Of a DNA stretch of 64,000 nt, positions 1 through 8,763 are shown in pieces. A program made the position numbers and the translations under genes. Below the pieces are notes generated by a model. The model worked only from the letters and a program-made list of their open reading frames with translations, was not told where the DNA came from and ran no database searches. The DNA is from Colwellia sp. PAMC 20917 (lineage in GTDB: Bacteria > Pseudomonadota > Gammaproteobacteria > Enterobacterales > Alteromonadaceae): assembly GCF_001767295.1 (NCBI RefSeq), contig NZ_CP014944.1:4154001-4218000 (forward strand), given 5' to 3'. Position 1 is the first letter of the stretch. Each line of letters starts with the position of its first letter.

Positions 1-1
1 A

Positions 2-892
2 CGTGCAGTTGTTGTTTGTTCTAATTTACTGACTAAGCTGGGCATTGGTCTCAAAAAAAATGCTGCCTTAGACTATATTTATAACAAAGAGTCATATGCA
101 AAAGAAATTAGAGAAACGGTACTGCACGGCCTAGAGCTGAAAGAAAGACTTAGGTTGTCTTTTGAAGAGAGTATTACCGACGTTGAACACTCTATCAGTA
201 AAGCAACAGAGCAAATTAAACTCAAACACAATGTTAATATTAATCTTGATGTGGTCAAGAATATTTTAGCGTCGATACGTTCAAACGAAATTCGACCTAG
301 GCTGGTGGAACTGCAAAGTAAAGCATTAGACTTGCTCAGCGGATTAATCAGTGACGTGGAAAATATAGCACAAGAAAGTAATGAAGCGGCTCAATCTGAT
401 AAAAACGAGCAAGTACATCCGCCAGCTTCTTTTAATAAGCTTTATAATGCAAGTAACGCTGATGCGGTAAAAGAATTAGATAAGGTACAAGGGGATAATA
501 AAGCAGCCGCTATTAATATTCTATTGGTTGAAGATGATCCCATTAGCATACATTTAACCAATACACTGTTGCACAAGTATAAACTCAACGTTCAAACCGC
601 TAGTACCGGTAGAACGGCCTTAATTTGTCTTAATAATATACGTTTTGATATCGTTTTACTCGACGTAAGTCTACCTGATACCAATGGTTTATATATTTTA
701 GGACAAATGAAACAGGGCAACGGCAAAAATGTAGATACGCCACTTATTATGTTAACCGGTAATAAAAATAAACAAATAGTAAAAAAAGCTATTGAACTAG
801 GCGCAAAAGGTTATCTCATTAAACCTTTAACGCAAGGCGTTGTTGCTAAGCTATTTAAGGAAAATAACATTCCTTTAATTGAAAAAAGATAA
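2..892 (+). CDS. HDOD domain / receiver domain protein (5' end outside window)
   Basis: The reading frame is open from the window edge, so this is the 3' part of a longer gene; a TTG at 155 is internal, not a start. The first translated residues (SNLLTKLGIG and the helices that follow) look like the end of an HDOD domain, an HD-related output domain used in signalling. After a linker, roughly the last 120 residues form a CheY-like receiver: acidic pocket EDDP, phospho-acceptor Asp in LLDVSLPDTNG (codon 662-664), a Thr in MLTGN and the conserved Lys in YLIKPLT. An HDOD-receiver order (output domain first) is seen, which is less usual than receiver first. It faces the hybrid kinase gene convergently across 174 bases, so that kinase is a candidate partner but nothing proves it. 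Domain calls are by eye; the receiver is certain, the HDOD likely. Confidence 0.82.
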   Translation, partial: RAVVVCSNLLTKLGIGLKKNAALDYIYNKESYAKEIRETVLHGLELKERLRLSFEESITDVEHSISKATEQIKLKHNVNINLDVVKNILASIRSNEIRPRLVELQSKALDLLSGLISDVENIAQESNEAAQSDKNEQVHPPASFNKLYNASNADAVKELDKVQGDNKAAAINILLVEDDPISIHLTNTLLHKYKLNVQTASTGRTALICLNNIRFDIVLLDVSLPDTNGLYILGQMKQGNGKNVDTPLIMLTGNKNKQIVKKAIELGAKGYLIKPLTQGVVAKLFKENNIPLIEKR

Positions 893-1066
893 ACAATCAC
901 AACCCTCCGTTAACTATTCGTGCCGTGGGTAAGTGGCCGACGATTTCATCAATTAATACGCTAAATAATAAGAGTATTCAGTAGCGACGTGTGATTGATG
1001 AAAACGTTTATAACAATATTTTCAGTCACCGCTATAGATAATCACTGACAAACGCCATAACATGGC

Positions 1067-4000
1067 TTAAAAGTTTGCCGCTATCTCGTCAGACACTCGA
1101 ATAAACTCAGCATAAAGTTTATGGCTTAACGTTATAATTTCTTGTGTATTTTCTTCTTTAGCGAGTTGTTCCAATTGCTCGCAATAATGACCTAGTAATA
1201 TCGCTCCAGCGCCACGGGTTGAAGATTTTAGCTTGTGTGCCAGTTCCATTACACTCTGCCAATCTTTATCGGTAATGTGCACGGCTAATTCAGCGAGTAA
1301 TGGTTTACTATGCTGTTGATAAAATTGTAAAAAGCTTTGTTGCGCTTCTTTATCATCCCCAAAACATTCAACCAATGCTGAGATGTTTATTGCCGGTTTT
1401 GCTATCATTTCAGTGACTTGTTCATCGGTCAATTCAGGTGGAGATTCTACTTTAAATTCATCTTCGAGTTCTTCTTCAACTAACCATTTACTGAGTAAAG
1501 CTTTTAAGCTATCTAGCTTCATTGGCTTAGTCACGTAGTCATTCATGCCAAGTTTAATGCAGTGTTCGGCTTCATTTCGCATTGCGTTAGCGGTGATTGC
1601 TATTATAGGTATCTGTGTTGTGCCGCCTTGTTCATTTTCTCGCACCTTTTGGGCAAACTCAAAACCATCCATGATCGGCATCTGACAATCAGTCATGATT
1701 AGGGAAAATGAATATTGCGTCATTTTAGTTAAGGCTTCTTCACCATGGTTGGCAATGATGACAGCATAACCAAATAGATTTAGCTGACGCTCTAATACCT
1801 GTTGGTTAAAGACATTATCTTCAACAATTAAAATTAGTTTATTACTGGCTTGTGCTTCAGTAACACTGGGTATAGATAACGTCTTAATATCTTGCTTTAG
1901 ACAACTTATAAGTGGATTTTTTTGATCCATAATACGGGCAATGGTCCAGTATATTTTTTGTGGTAAAAACGGATTACTGGCAATAGTTGTCGCGTGTTCA
2001 GGGTAAAGGGGTAAGTCGAAGTCATGCCACCTTTCGAGAATCAGTATATTAATATCCTCATCACTGTTGTTGGGTAACTGCATTTTAACTTCTGGCCAAA
2101 GGCTAATAACTTGTTCTGCTGAAATAATAATAAGATCATAATTTTCAGCAGAAATAAGCTTGCTTAATTTTGTTGGCGAACTTGGTGCTAAATGACAATG
2201 TGCGCCAAGCTCTGTTAGACCTTTGTGCAAGATATTATCGGTAATTCCATCGTAAGCAATGAGTAAAATATTTAAATGATAGAGTTTTACGCTCAGGGTC
2301 GATGTTTGTTTATTTTCAGTTGCTATTAAAGGTAAATCGACATGAAATTCTGTACCATCACCTACCACGCTTTGACAACTTATTTGTCCTCCCATCATAG
2401 TGGTTAACTTTGAGCAAATAGATAAGCCGAGTCCTGTGCCACCAAACTGACGATGGGTGCTACTGTCTGCCTGTGTGAAAGCATCGAATAAATGAACTTG
2501 TTGATCCTCACTAATACCAATACCATTATCTTTAACCGTTAATCGAAATAATTTTTTGTTTTGGCTGTTATCTAAATAATCAAGCTTAACCTCAATAAGG
2601 CTTTGCGGCTGTTCATTGTTGTGAGTAAATTTAATCGCATTACCTAATAAATTAAGTACAATTTGTTTTAACCTAATGGGATCGCCTAGCATTGACTCAG
2701 TCATATGATGATTAGATGAACAAACCAACAATAATCTTTTACTTTGTAATTGCGACGATAGTAACTCTGCAGCCCCTTCAATAATTTCTGTCCAGGTGAA
2801 CGGTATTGACTCTAAAGTCATTTTCCCCGCTTCTATTTTTGAAAAGTCGAGCACGTCATTAATGATTTGTAATAACGCCCATGCTGAATCTTTGGCAACA
2901 TTGGCTAAATGGTATTGATCATCATCTAGTTCTGATTGCTGCAGTAGCTCTAACATACCAACAACACCATTCATCGGTGTTCTAATTTCATGGCTCATTG
3001 TTGCTAAAAACTGCGACTTAGAGTCGCTTGCCGCTTCTGCTGTTAAACGTGCTTGCTCTAATTCTTGCTGAGATTCCTTTAAGTCAGCTAATGTCTTTTC
3101 TGTTCTGTTACGTTGGTATTTAACATCAAGCAGCACATTGAGCGTCGCTTGACGAGACTGTTCTTTTTCAGCATCAAGTATTTCACGCTCTATTTCATTT
3201 TGTTTAATGTTGGTTATATCTCTGACAATACCTAGCATGCTTAATGGTTCGCCACTTTCATCACGGGTAACCTCAGTTGATGTATTGATATACCTTAATT
3301 GCTTATCGGCTAATATTATTCGGCATTCAAAGTTATAAACTTCTAACTTATTTAAAGCTTTCAGTTGGTGTATTCTAAATTGATATCGGTCTTCTGGATG
3401 GACAAGGTTTACAATAAGCTCTGAAGTCAAAGGCGTAGAATTTTTCTCAATACCTATTAATCTGTGCATGCCGTCTGACCAGTAAATGATATCGTTTTTA
3501 AGATCTTTTTCCCAACACCCCAAATGAGCAATACGTTCAGCCTCTTTTAAAAAAAGCTGCTGTTTTAGTAGCTTATCTTCATTGGCCTTTTGCCTTGTTA
3601 TATCTTGATTTATAGCAAGAAAATGATCTATTTTACCATTACGGTCTCTTATGGGGGTAATGTCGGTAGTGCCCCAATAACAGCTACCGTCTTTTTTCTT
3701 ATTGTATAATTGACCACTCCAATGCTGGCCTTCAATAATTTTTTGCCAGAGCTGCTGATATTTATCAGTGTTTTTGTGTCCAGAATCTAGCAGGTTGGCA
3801 TTTCTCCCTAAAATTTCTGTTTTTGAATAGCCGGTAGTTTCGCTAAAGGCTTTATTGACGTAGACAATTTTACCACTCAAATTTGTGATCAATATCGCTG
3901 AATGACTTTGTTCAACAGCACTTTCGAGTACCAGCAGTCTTCCTTCTAATTGTTGTATTGTGCTTAAATCAGAAATAATGGCAGTAAAAATATTATCTTG

Positions 4001-5437
4001 AGTGGTTTTATGACTGCTTATCGCAACACGAGCTGAAAATTCCCGACTGTCACTAGCCTTAGCCCGCATAATTCTGAAACTGTCACATACACTGCTATCA
4101 TTAATGATATTTTTGATCCATTCCTGCAAGTTTTCTTGTTCGTTTTTCATAAAAAAGTCATTGAAAAACATCGATTCAGCGCCTTTTCTATCAACCAAAA
4201 ACAGTAAGCCAGCGACTTTATTAAAGCGTATTATTTCCCCTCTTGCATTAAAGGATATAATGGCATCAGGTGCGTTATTAAGCATAGAGTAAAGGTACTG
4301 CTCTGAATCGAAGATGGCAGCTGCGCTGCGTTTTTGCCAATAAAAAGCAATAACTAAAATAAATAAACTCAATAACACCGTTTGCAATAGCTGCCAGAAA
4401 AAACCATGGACTATTTTCTGTTGAGATTGCAATACATCGACTTCACTGACTTCTGCGCCGATACCTAAACCTAAAGTACTGTTCCACAACCAAGCGCCTA
4501 ATACGGGCTGGCCACGATAATCTAAATAACTTTCTTCGCTGTAACCTGTGTTGCCTTTTAATGCCGACTGAGCCAATTTTGTATAAATGGGGGCTTGCGT
4601 TTGTCCACTAGTCGTTGGTTTCGACGGAAGTGTTAATGATATCGCTAAGACGCTAGATTGTTCTTTCGTTAGTCTTCCCTCGGACCTGAGTTCTGGCTCA
4701 AATTGACTGGCGGTTAATAAACGAGCTTTGGTGTCAAAGAAGTATGTTTGCTCTGATTTCCAGAAACTGTGCTGCTGTACTGTCGAAGAAAAAGCGCCAA
4801 ACGGATTTAAACGTATGGCAAGCGCTGCAATAACTTGTTGTTCATTATTAAATATTGGCGCAATAATAAAAGTTGTTGGATATTTTTGCTGTATTTTTCC
4901 CTGAATGTTGACTAAAGGGGTTTCGGATAAAAGCGGAGGAATAAAAACGAGCTGACCATTAAAAACTTCAGCAAGCCTTTTTGGGTATTGTTTAGCGATT
5001 ATGTTAGGTTGCCCAATTAAGTCAGCAACCTTGGCAGTGAGGTTAATATTGTCAGGGGAAATAACATAAAACCCTTCATTTTCCTCTACCAGAAGATAAG
5101 GTTGTAAAAAAGCAGTTAACTTGTCAGTGGCTTTTGTCATAGCGACAGAATCGCCACTCGCTTGGGCGGCAACTAATTGTTTGACTTGTTTGACAACGAT
5201 AGGCGAGGTTGACCAAGCTTTTATTTTGTTAAAATGAGACCTAATCCAGCCATTCTCTAGTAAGTCATTACTAACATTCACTCTGGCCTTTAAAATTTCT
5301 ATTGCTTGTGTTTTTAGGGTGTTTTCAACTTTATTAAGGCTATACCAAGCTATTATTGTTGAGCCAATTAAAAATAGCACTACGGCTGCAGTGATTAAAT
5401 AGAGAGGAGATTTATATAAATTTGCGTATCGTGACAT
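1067..5437 (-). CDS. hybrid sensor histidine kinase with periplasmic sensor, PAS domains, pseudo-receiver, receiver and HPt
   Basis: A 1456-residue inner-membrane phosphorelay kinase. In order: transmembrane helix (about 12-32), large periplasmic Cache-like sensor (about 35-345), second helix (about 348-366), three PAS domains (about 375-740, with S-box motifs such as ETTGYSKTEILG), coiled coil, HisKA with SHEIRTPMNG (His about 815), HATPase with N, G1 (DNGIGIS) and G2 (GGTGLGLSI) boxes, a degenerate receiver (about 1045-1165), a canonical receiver (Asp about 1249 in TDCQMPIMDG) and a C-terminal HPt domain (His about 1400 in LAHKLKSSTRG). This is the BarA/ArcB-like three-step architecture, so a separate response regulator is expected. 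The first receiver lacks an Asp where one is expected (LIIISAEQ), so it is probably structural. Start ATG at 5435-5437. Monocistronic, with a 402-base gap to the divergent gene upstream. Confidence 0.93.
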   Translation of the reverse strand: MSRYANLYKSPLYLITAAVVLFLIGSTIIAWYSLNKVENTLKTQAIEILKARVNVSNDLLENGWIRSHFNKIKAWSTSPIVVKQVKQLVAAQASGDSVAMTKATDKLTAFLQPYLLVEENEGFYVISPDNINLTAKVADLIGQPNIIAKQYPKRLAEVFNGQLVFIPPLLSETPLVNIQGKIQQKYPTTFIIAPIFNNEQQVIAALAIRLNPFGAFSSTVQQHSFWKSEQTYFFDTKARLLTASQFEPELRSEGRLTKEQSSVLAISLTLPSKPTTSGQTQAPIYTKLAQSALKGNTGYSEESYLDYRGQPVLGAWLWNSTLGLGIGAEVSEVDVLQSQQKIVHGFFWQLLQTVLLSLFILVIAFYWQKRSAAAIFDSEQYLYSMLNNAPDAIISFNARGEIIRFNKVAGLLFLVDRKGAESMFFNDFFMKNEQENLQEWIKNIINDSSVCDSFRIMRAKASDSREFSARVAISSHKTTQDNIFTAIISDLSTIQQLEGRLLVLESAVEQSHSAILITNLSGKIVYVNKAFSETTGYSKTEILGRNANLLDSGHKNTDKYQQLWQKIIEGQHWSGQLYNKKKDGSCYWGTTDITPIRDRNGKIDHFLAINQDITRQKANEDKLLKQQLFLKEAERIAHLGCWEKDLKNDIIYWSDGMHRLIGIEKNSTPLTSELIVNLVHPEDRYQFRIHQLKALNKLEVYNFECRIILADKQLRYINTSTEVTRDESGEPLSMLGIVRDITNIKQNEIEREILDAEKEQSRQATLNVLLDVKYQRNRTEKTLADLKESQQELEQARLTAEAASDSKSQFLATMSHEIRTPMNGVVGMLELLQQSELDDDQYHLANVAKDSAWALLQIINDVLDFSKIEAGKMTLESIPFTWTEIIEGAAELLSSQLQSKRLLLVCSSNHHMTESMLGDPIRLKQIVLNLLGNAIKFTHNNEQPQSLIEVKLDYLDNSQNKKLFRLTVKDNGIGISEDQQVHLFDAFTQADSSTHRQFGGTGLGLSICSKLTTMMGGQISCQSVVGDGTEFHVDLPLIATENKQTSTLSVKLYHLNILLIAYDGITDNILHKGLTELGAHCHLAPSSPTKLSKLISAENYDLIIISAEQVISLWPEVKMQLPNNSDEDINILILERWHDFDLPLYPEHATTIASNPFLPQKIYWTIARIMDQKNPLISCLKQDIKTLSIPSVTEAQASNKLILIVEDNVFNQQVLERQLNLFGYAVIIANHGEEALTKMTQYSFSLIMTDCQMPIMDGFEFAQKVRENEQGGTTQIPIIAITANAMRNEAEHCIKLGMNDYVTKPMKLDSLKALLSKWLVEEELEDEFKVESPPELTDEQVTEMIAKPAINISALVECFGDDKEAQQSFLQFYQQHSKPLLAELAVHITDKDWQSVMELAHKLKSSTRGAGAILLGHYCEQLEQLAKEENTQEIITLSHKLYAEFIRVSDEIAANF

Positions 5438-5839
5438 AATTACTTAATCCATTATTATAATCTTTATTTTGGCAGTCTTTCACCCGTGATACTTTCTATT
5501 GTAGAGTCAGTTTTGTTAGCGTTTATATCACTTTGTGATGAAAAAATTTTAAGCACTCTTTATCGTTTAGTCAATTGCTTGTGATGTTGTTATATATTTA
5601 TTAATGAAACAGCTAATGTATGTTAACCAATTAATTAATAGACATTATTTTATCCTTAAGACTATGACTATAGGTTATTTTAAGATAAATAGATGCCCAT
5701 AATTCAAATTATTACTGATATCTTTGCTGTGAAAAATAAAGCGAAAAGAGGGAGCTTGAAATGTACTTGCTGTTCTGTTTTGAAATGTGTTTACACATTT
5801 TAGCCTTAATAATACAATTAACACTTAATTAATTCCAAG
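5438..5839. other. intergenic region between divergent genes
   Basis: About 400 AT-rich bases separate the kinase (minus) from the CorA fusion (plus), so both promoters should lie here. No gene is apparent. Two short dyads were seen: ATCAC-TTT-GTGAT at 5527-5539 and AAATGTG-TTTA-CACATTT at 5783-5800, the latter about 40 bases before the CorA-fusion start. Neither matches a CRP site, because the spacing is too short. Confidence 0.5.
5783..5800. promoter_or_regulatory. short palindrome upstream of CorA fusion (possible operator)
   Basis: Perfect 7-base arms AAATGTG / CACATTT with a 4-base TTTA spacer, about 40 bases upstream of the GTG start. The position suits an operator overlapping a promoter, but no regulator is recognised and short AT-rich dyads arise by chance in this genome. 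Confidence 0.25.
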
Positions 5840-7249
5840 GTGGATGAGAGTATCTTTATAACATCAAAAATTCGCTTGTTGCTCAATGAACGTGTCATGG
5901 GCTTTTTAGCGCTTATTTCACTTTTCATTGCTCTCGCGCCAACAGTTGTTGCGACTAATGAGCGCTTTACTCAAGCGAAAGTTTTTTTGGAATGGGGGAT
6001 CCTGGCTCTTTTCATCGTTGAATACGGCGTTAACTTTGTTTTAGCATCAAGTCGCCGGGTGTTTTTACTGGGTCCGTGGCGTATCTTAGATTTATTTATC
6101 ATCTGTACGGGCTTGCTATCCTTGATCCCTATGGCTAATGAACATTTACGTAATATCCCTGCTTTAAGACTGCTTAAATTCATCCGAATGGCTTTATTTG
6201 GTGTTCGAATGAAATTCGCTATGTCCTTAGATAACAATAAAGTTTCGACGGTATTGTCACCACCCATGCAGTCTTTTAGCGCCTATTCGTTAGTAGATAA
6301 AAATATTTGTGGCTACACTGAATTAACTTGGGGCAACGTTGTAAAGCTATTAAAGTCGTCAAGTAATGACTGGTTATTTGCTGTAGGGCTCAATTCAGAG
6401 CAACTTGCCGAGGTCGCGGAGATTCTTCAAGCCCCTAAGTCTGCCTTAGATATGCTTTTTAAACATTCGTTGTACCCAAGAATAGAGCGAATGGATGAAT
6501 ACACCGCCATTTTCCTCTGGAGTCCTAAGGTGGTAAAACAGTCGGATGATCGTGTGCCGACCATAGAACGAAGTCCTATTCTTTTATTGGGCGCGAATAA
6601 TAATATTATTACCTTATCTGGGACAGAATCATCGCTAGTAGATGAAATAGCAGTTGATTTAATGGAGGTAGGAATACCTGCTCCGCCTCTGATGCAAGCG
6701 ACAAGTGCGCTTATTCGTGTTCTTGTCGCACAATACACTGATGTTATTGGCACATTAGAACAGACGCTTTTATACCTAGATAAGCATCAAAAACAATTAG
6801 GTGATAAAATCTTTTTAGACCAAACGTTTCGACTGCGGAATGAAATTACCAATGTTAGGGGTAACCTTAAGCATTTAGCGTCAGTGGTTCACCAACTCGC
6901 AGAAAAGCCGCTTGCAATTAAAAGTTTTGAAGTGATGCCTCGACCTATTCTGACGGTATTAGCCGATGACGTTGATGGTTTATTTGATAGTGCCGATGAC
7001 TTAGTAACAACACTGGCAGCATTAGTTGAACTGCGCATTAATATGTCTTCATTTCAAATGAATAAGGTAATGCGATTACTGGCTGTTATCACCACCATAA
7101 CTTTAATTCCGACCATGGTTGGTGGTCTAATGGGAATGAACTTAATTGACAGCCCTTGGGATTTTACCTTATATGAAGTGACTTTCTTTGTTGGTGTGGC
7201 GATGTCTTGTGGTATTTATATTTTTGCCAGTAAAGGCTGGTTTCGTTAA
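5840..7249 (+). CDS. CorA-family divalent cation channel with N-terminal voltage-sensor-like domain
   Basis: A 469-residue membrane protein with two modules. Residues about 15-130 hold four hydrophobic segments ending in an amphipathic stretch with basic residues every third position (LRLLKFIRMALFGVRM), as in the S1-S4 voltage sensor of Ion_trans channels. Residues about 145-400 match the alpha/beta and long-helix cytoplasmic domain of CorA/ZntB proteins. The last two helices (about 410-468) carry the family GMN motif (G432-M433-N434), which forms the cation selectivity entrance. No S5-S6 pore of the voltage-gated type is present, so the CorA helices should be the only pore. The likely role is Mg2+ or another divalent or transition metal flux across the inner membrane. 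Start is GTG at 5840, fixed by a stop at 5825; the AAGG just before it is too close for ideal spacing, so the true start is slightly uncertain. Monocistronic. Confidence 0.85.
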   Translation: MDESIFITSKIRLLLNERVMGFLALISLFIALAPTVVATNERFTQAKVFLEWGILALFIVEYGVNFVLASSRRVFLLGPWRILDLFIICTGLLSLIPMANEHLRNIPALRLLKFIRMALFGVRMKFAMSLDNNKVSTVLSPPMQSFSAYSLVDKNICGYTELTWGNVVKLLKSSSNDWLFAVGLNSEQLAEVAEILQAPKSALDMLFKHSLYPRIERMDEYTAIFLWSPKVVKQSDDRVPTIERSPILLLGANNNIITLSGTESSLVDEIAVDLMEVGIPAPPLMQATSALIRVLVAQYTDVIGTLEQTLLYLDKHQKQLGDKIFLDQTFRLRNEITNVRGNLKHLASVVHQLAEKPLAIKSFEVMPRPILTVLADDVDGLFDSADDLVTTLAALVELRINMSSFQMNKVMRLLAVITTITLIPTMVGGLMGMNLIDSPWDFTLYEVTFFVGVAMSCGIYIFASKGWFR

Positions 7250-7407
7250 AAATAAAAAGTTTCGCCATTATTATTCTAGCGTATACACTTAAATTTATTG
7301 ACAAAAAATAACTATTTAATTTTTATTAATCGATGATTAAATATAAAACTGATTATCGATAGGGGCTAAGCATCAAAAAACTGCCAGACATTCAACAACG
7401 CATTGAT

Positions 7408-8511
7408 ATGGATCTTAGACGTCGTTCTATGACGGGCATCGCCGTTTATGCGGTGATGTTACCGGCTGTTTTTTGGCCATTTGATTTTCACACCAAAGAG
7501 CCTGCTTTGACCTTAGCTTTTGCGTTAAGCATGCTGGCAATTAGTATAGTACGCTTTGCTCACTGGTTTTTTAGCGATGCTATTTATAATTATTCTCCTA
7601 ACGTGTGGCGTAATTGCTTTACTGTTTTATCATTGTTACATGCCAGTGTATTAAGCCTATTCTTTGGTTTAGCGATATACGACCCGCGTTTCACCCCTAT
7701 TTTACATGTTACTATGTTGGCTATAGGTGGTATTGCCAGCAGTGCCATTGTCGCACTGACACCAAGAATATCTTTAGCCTTATTGAACTTAGGAGTACTT
7801 CTAGTTCCATCAATAATGGCTGGTTTTATCATTGAGGATAAATTACCTTATGCGATTATGATCCTCGTCTATGTAACCTTCATTGGTTTGATGGGCATTC
7901 GCTCTTCCGGTGAATATAACCGCTCTTTTGAAATTGAAACTCAACTGGATGGACAGAAACAGATCTTAGAACAACTCAACAAAGTTGACTCACTGACTCA
8001 TATTTATAATAGGGGATACTTTAACAGTGAATTTGAACGCCAATGGCAAATGGGTAGCCGACATAAAATATCAACAGCATTAATGCTAATAGATGTTGAT
8101 CACTTCAAAGTCTTTAATGATAACCACGGGCATTTATGTGGTGACGCTTGCTTAATACATGTGGCTAAAGTGATTAAAGAAAATATTAAGCGATCGACAG
8201 ATCTCGTTGCGCGCTTTGGTGGTGAGGAGTTTGTGGTATTACTTTCTGGCTATAGCGCTAAAGATGCCAAGGAACTGGCAGAAAAAATTAGACTTTCAGT
8301 TGAACATACTCCTTTAGATTATGAGGGTAATGCACTTAATGTCACGATAAGTATTGGTTTAGCTTCGACTATTCCCGATAGTCAATGTGATAGAAAAACT
8401 TTACTAGAAGCCGCTGATAAAGCCATGTATAGCGTAAAAAAAGCGGGAAGAAACCAAGTTTCAAGCGTGATTGAATTAGACACTACGCTCAGACAATCTA
8501 ATGATATTTAA
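7408..8511 (+). CDS. membrane diguanylate cyclase (GGDEF)
   Basis: The N-terminal half (about 1-175) has five or six membrane segments of a MASE-like sensor. The C-terminal half is a GGDEF domain that makes cyclic di-GMP from two GTP. The active-site loop is intact (RFGGEEF, G271-F275), and an RxxD inhibitory site (RSTD) precedes it by five residues, so product inhibition is expected. The substrate region DVDHFKVFND and the terminal AADKAMYSVKKAGRN motif are typical. The ATG at 7408 has no Shine-Dalgarno sequence, whereas the frame stays open upstream to 7363 with coding-like residues (KKLPDIQQRID), and AGGGG at 7361-7365 sits six bases before an ATC at 7372; translation may begin there at a non-standard codon. 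It follows the CorA fusion by about 115-160 bases and could share or have its own promoter. Confidence 0.9.
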   Translation: MDLRRRSMTGIAVYAVMLPAVFWPFDFHTKEPALTLAFALSMLAISIVRFAHWFFSDAIYNYSPNVWRNCFTVLSLLHASVLSLFFGLAIYDPRFTPILHVTMLAIGGIASSAIVALTPRISLALLNLGVLLVPSIMAGFIIEDKLPYAIMILVYVTFIGLMGIRSSGEYNRSFEIETQLDGQKQILEQLNKVDSLTHIYNRGYFNSEFERQWQMGSRHKISTALMLIDVDHFKVFNDNHGHLCGDACLIHVAKVIKENIKRSTDLVARFGGEEFVVLLSGYSAKDAKELAEKIRLSVEHTPLDYEGNALNVTISIGLASTIPDSQCDRKTLLEAADKAMYSVKKAGRNQVSSVIELDTTLRQSNDI

Positions 8512-8763
8512 TTTTTAGCCATTTATTGAATACCTGAGTAACCCCTGTTTAATATAACCAAGTCAGTAATATCAACAGGCACTACTAGTTTACGAATAAT
8601 AAAATAGAGTAACTTTAGCTACTTGGCGTTATCAGTGCTAATGATATCAAGGCCAGTGATAGCAATTTAGCGGTATTCAAAGCAATAACAGGCCATTAAA
8701 AGCGAGTTGATGACTCTACTTATTCTCATCAACCCTGTGCAATGCAATGGCTATTATTTTATA

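Noticed and set aside
155-892. A complete 245-residue protein starting at TTG 155
   Set aside because: The frame is open without a stop to the window edge and the upstream residues look coding (HDOD-like), so the gene starts outside the window.
5527-5539. CRP-type site ATCACTTTGTGAT
   Set aside because: The half-sites are inverted and the spacing too short relative to TGTGA-N6-TCACA.
6427-6753. Antisense open frame of 108 codons inside the CorA fusion gene
   Set aside because: No ribosome site and no recognisable protein; it is a shadow of the plus-strand coding frame, like the many other short overlapping frames in the window.
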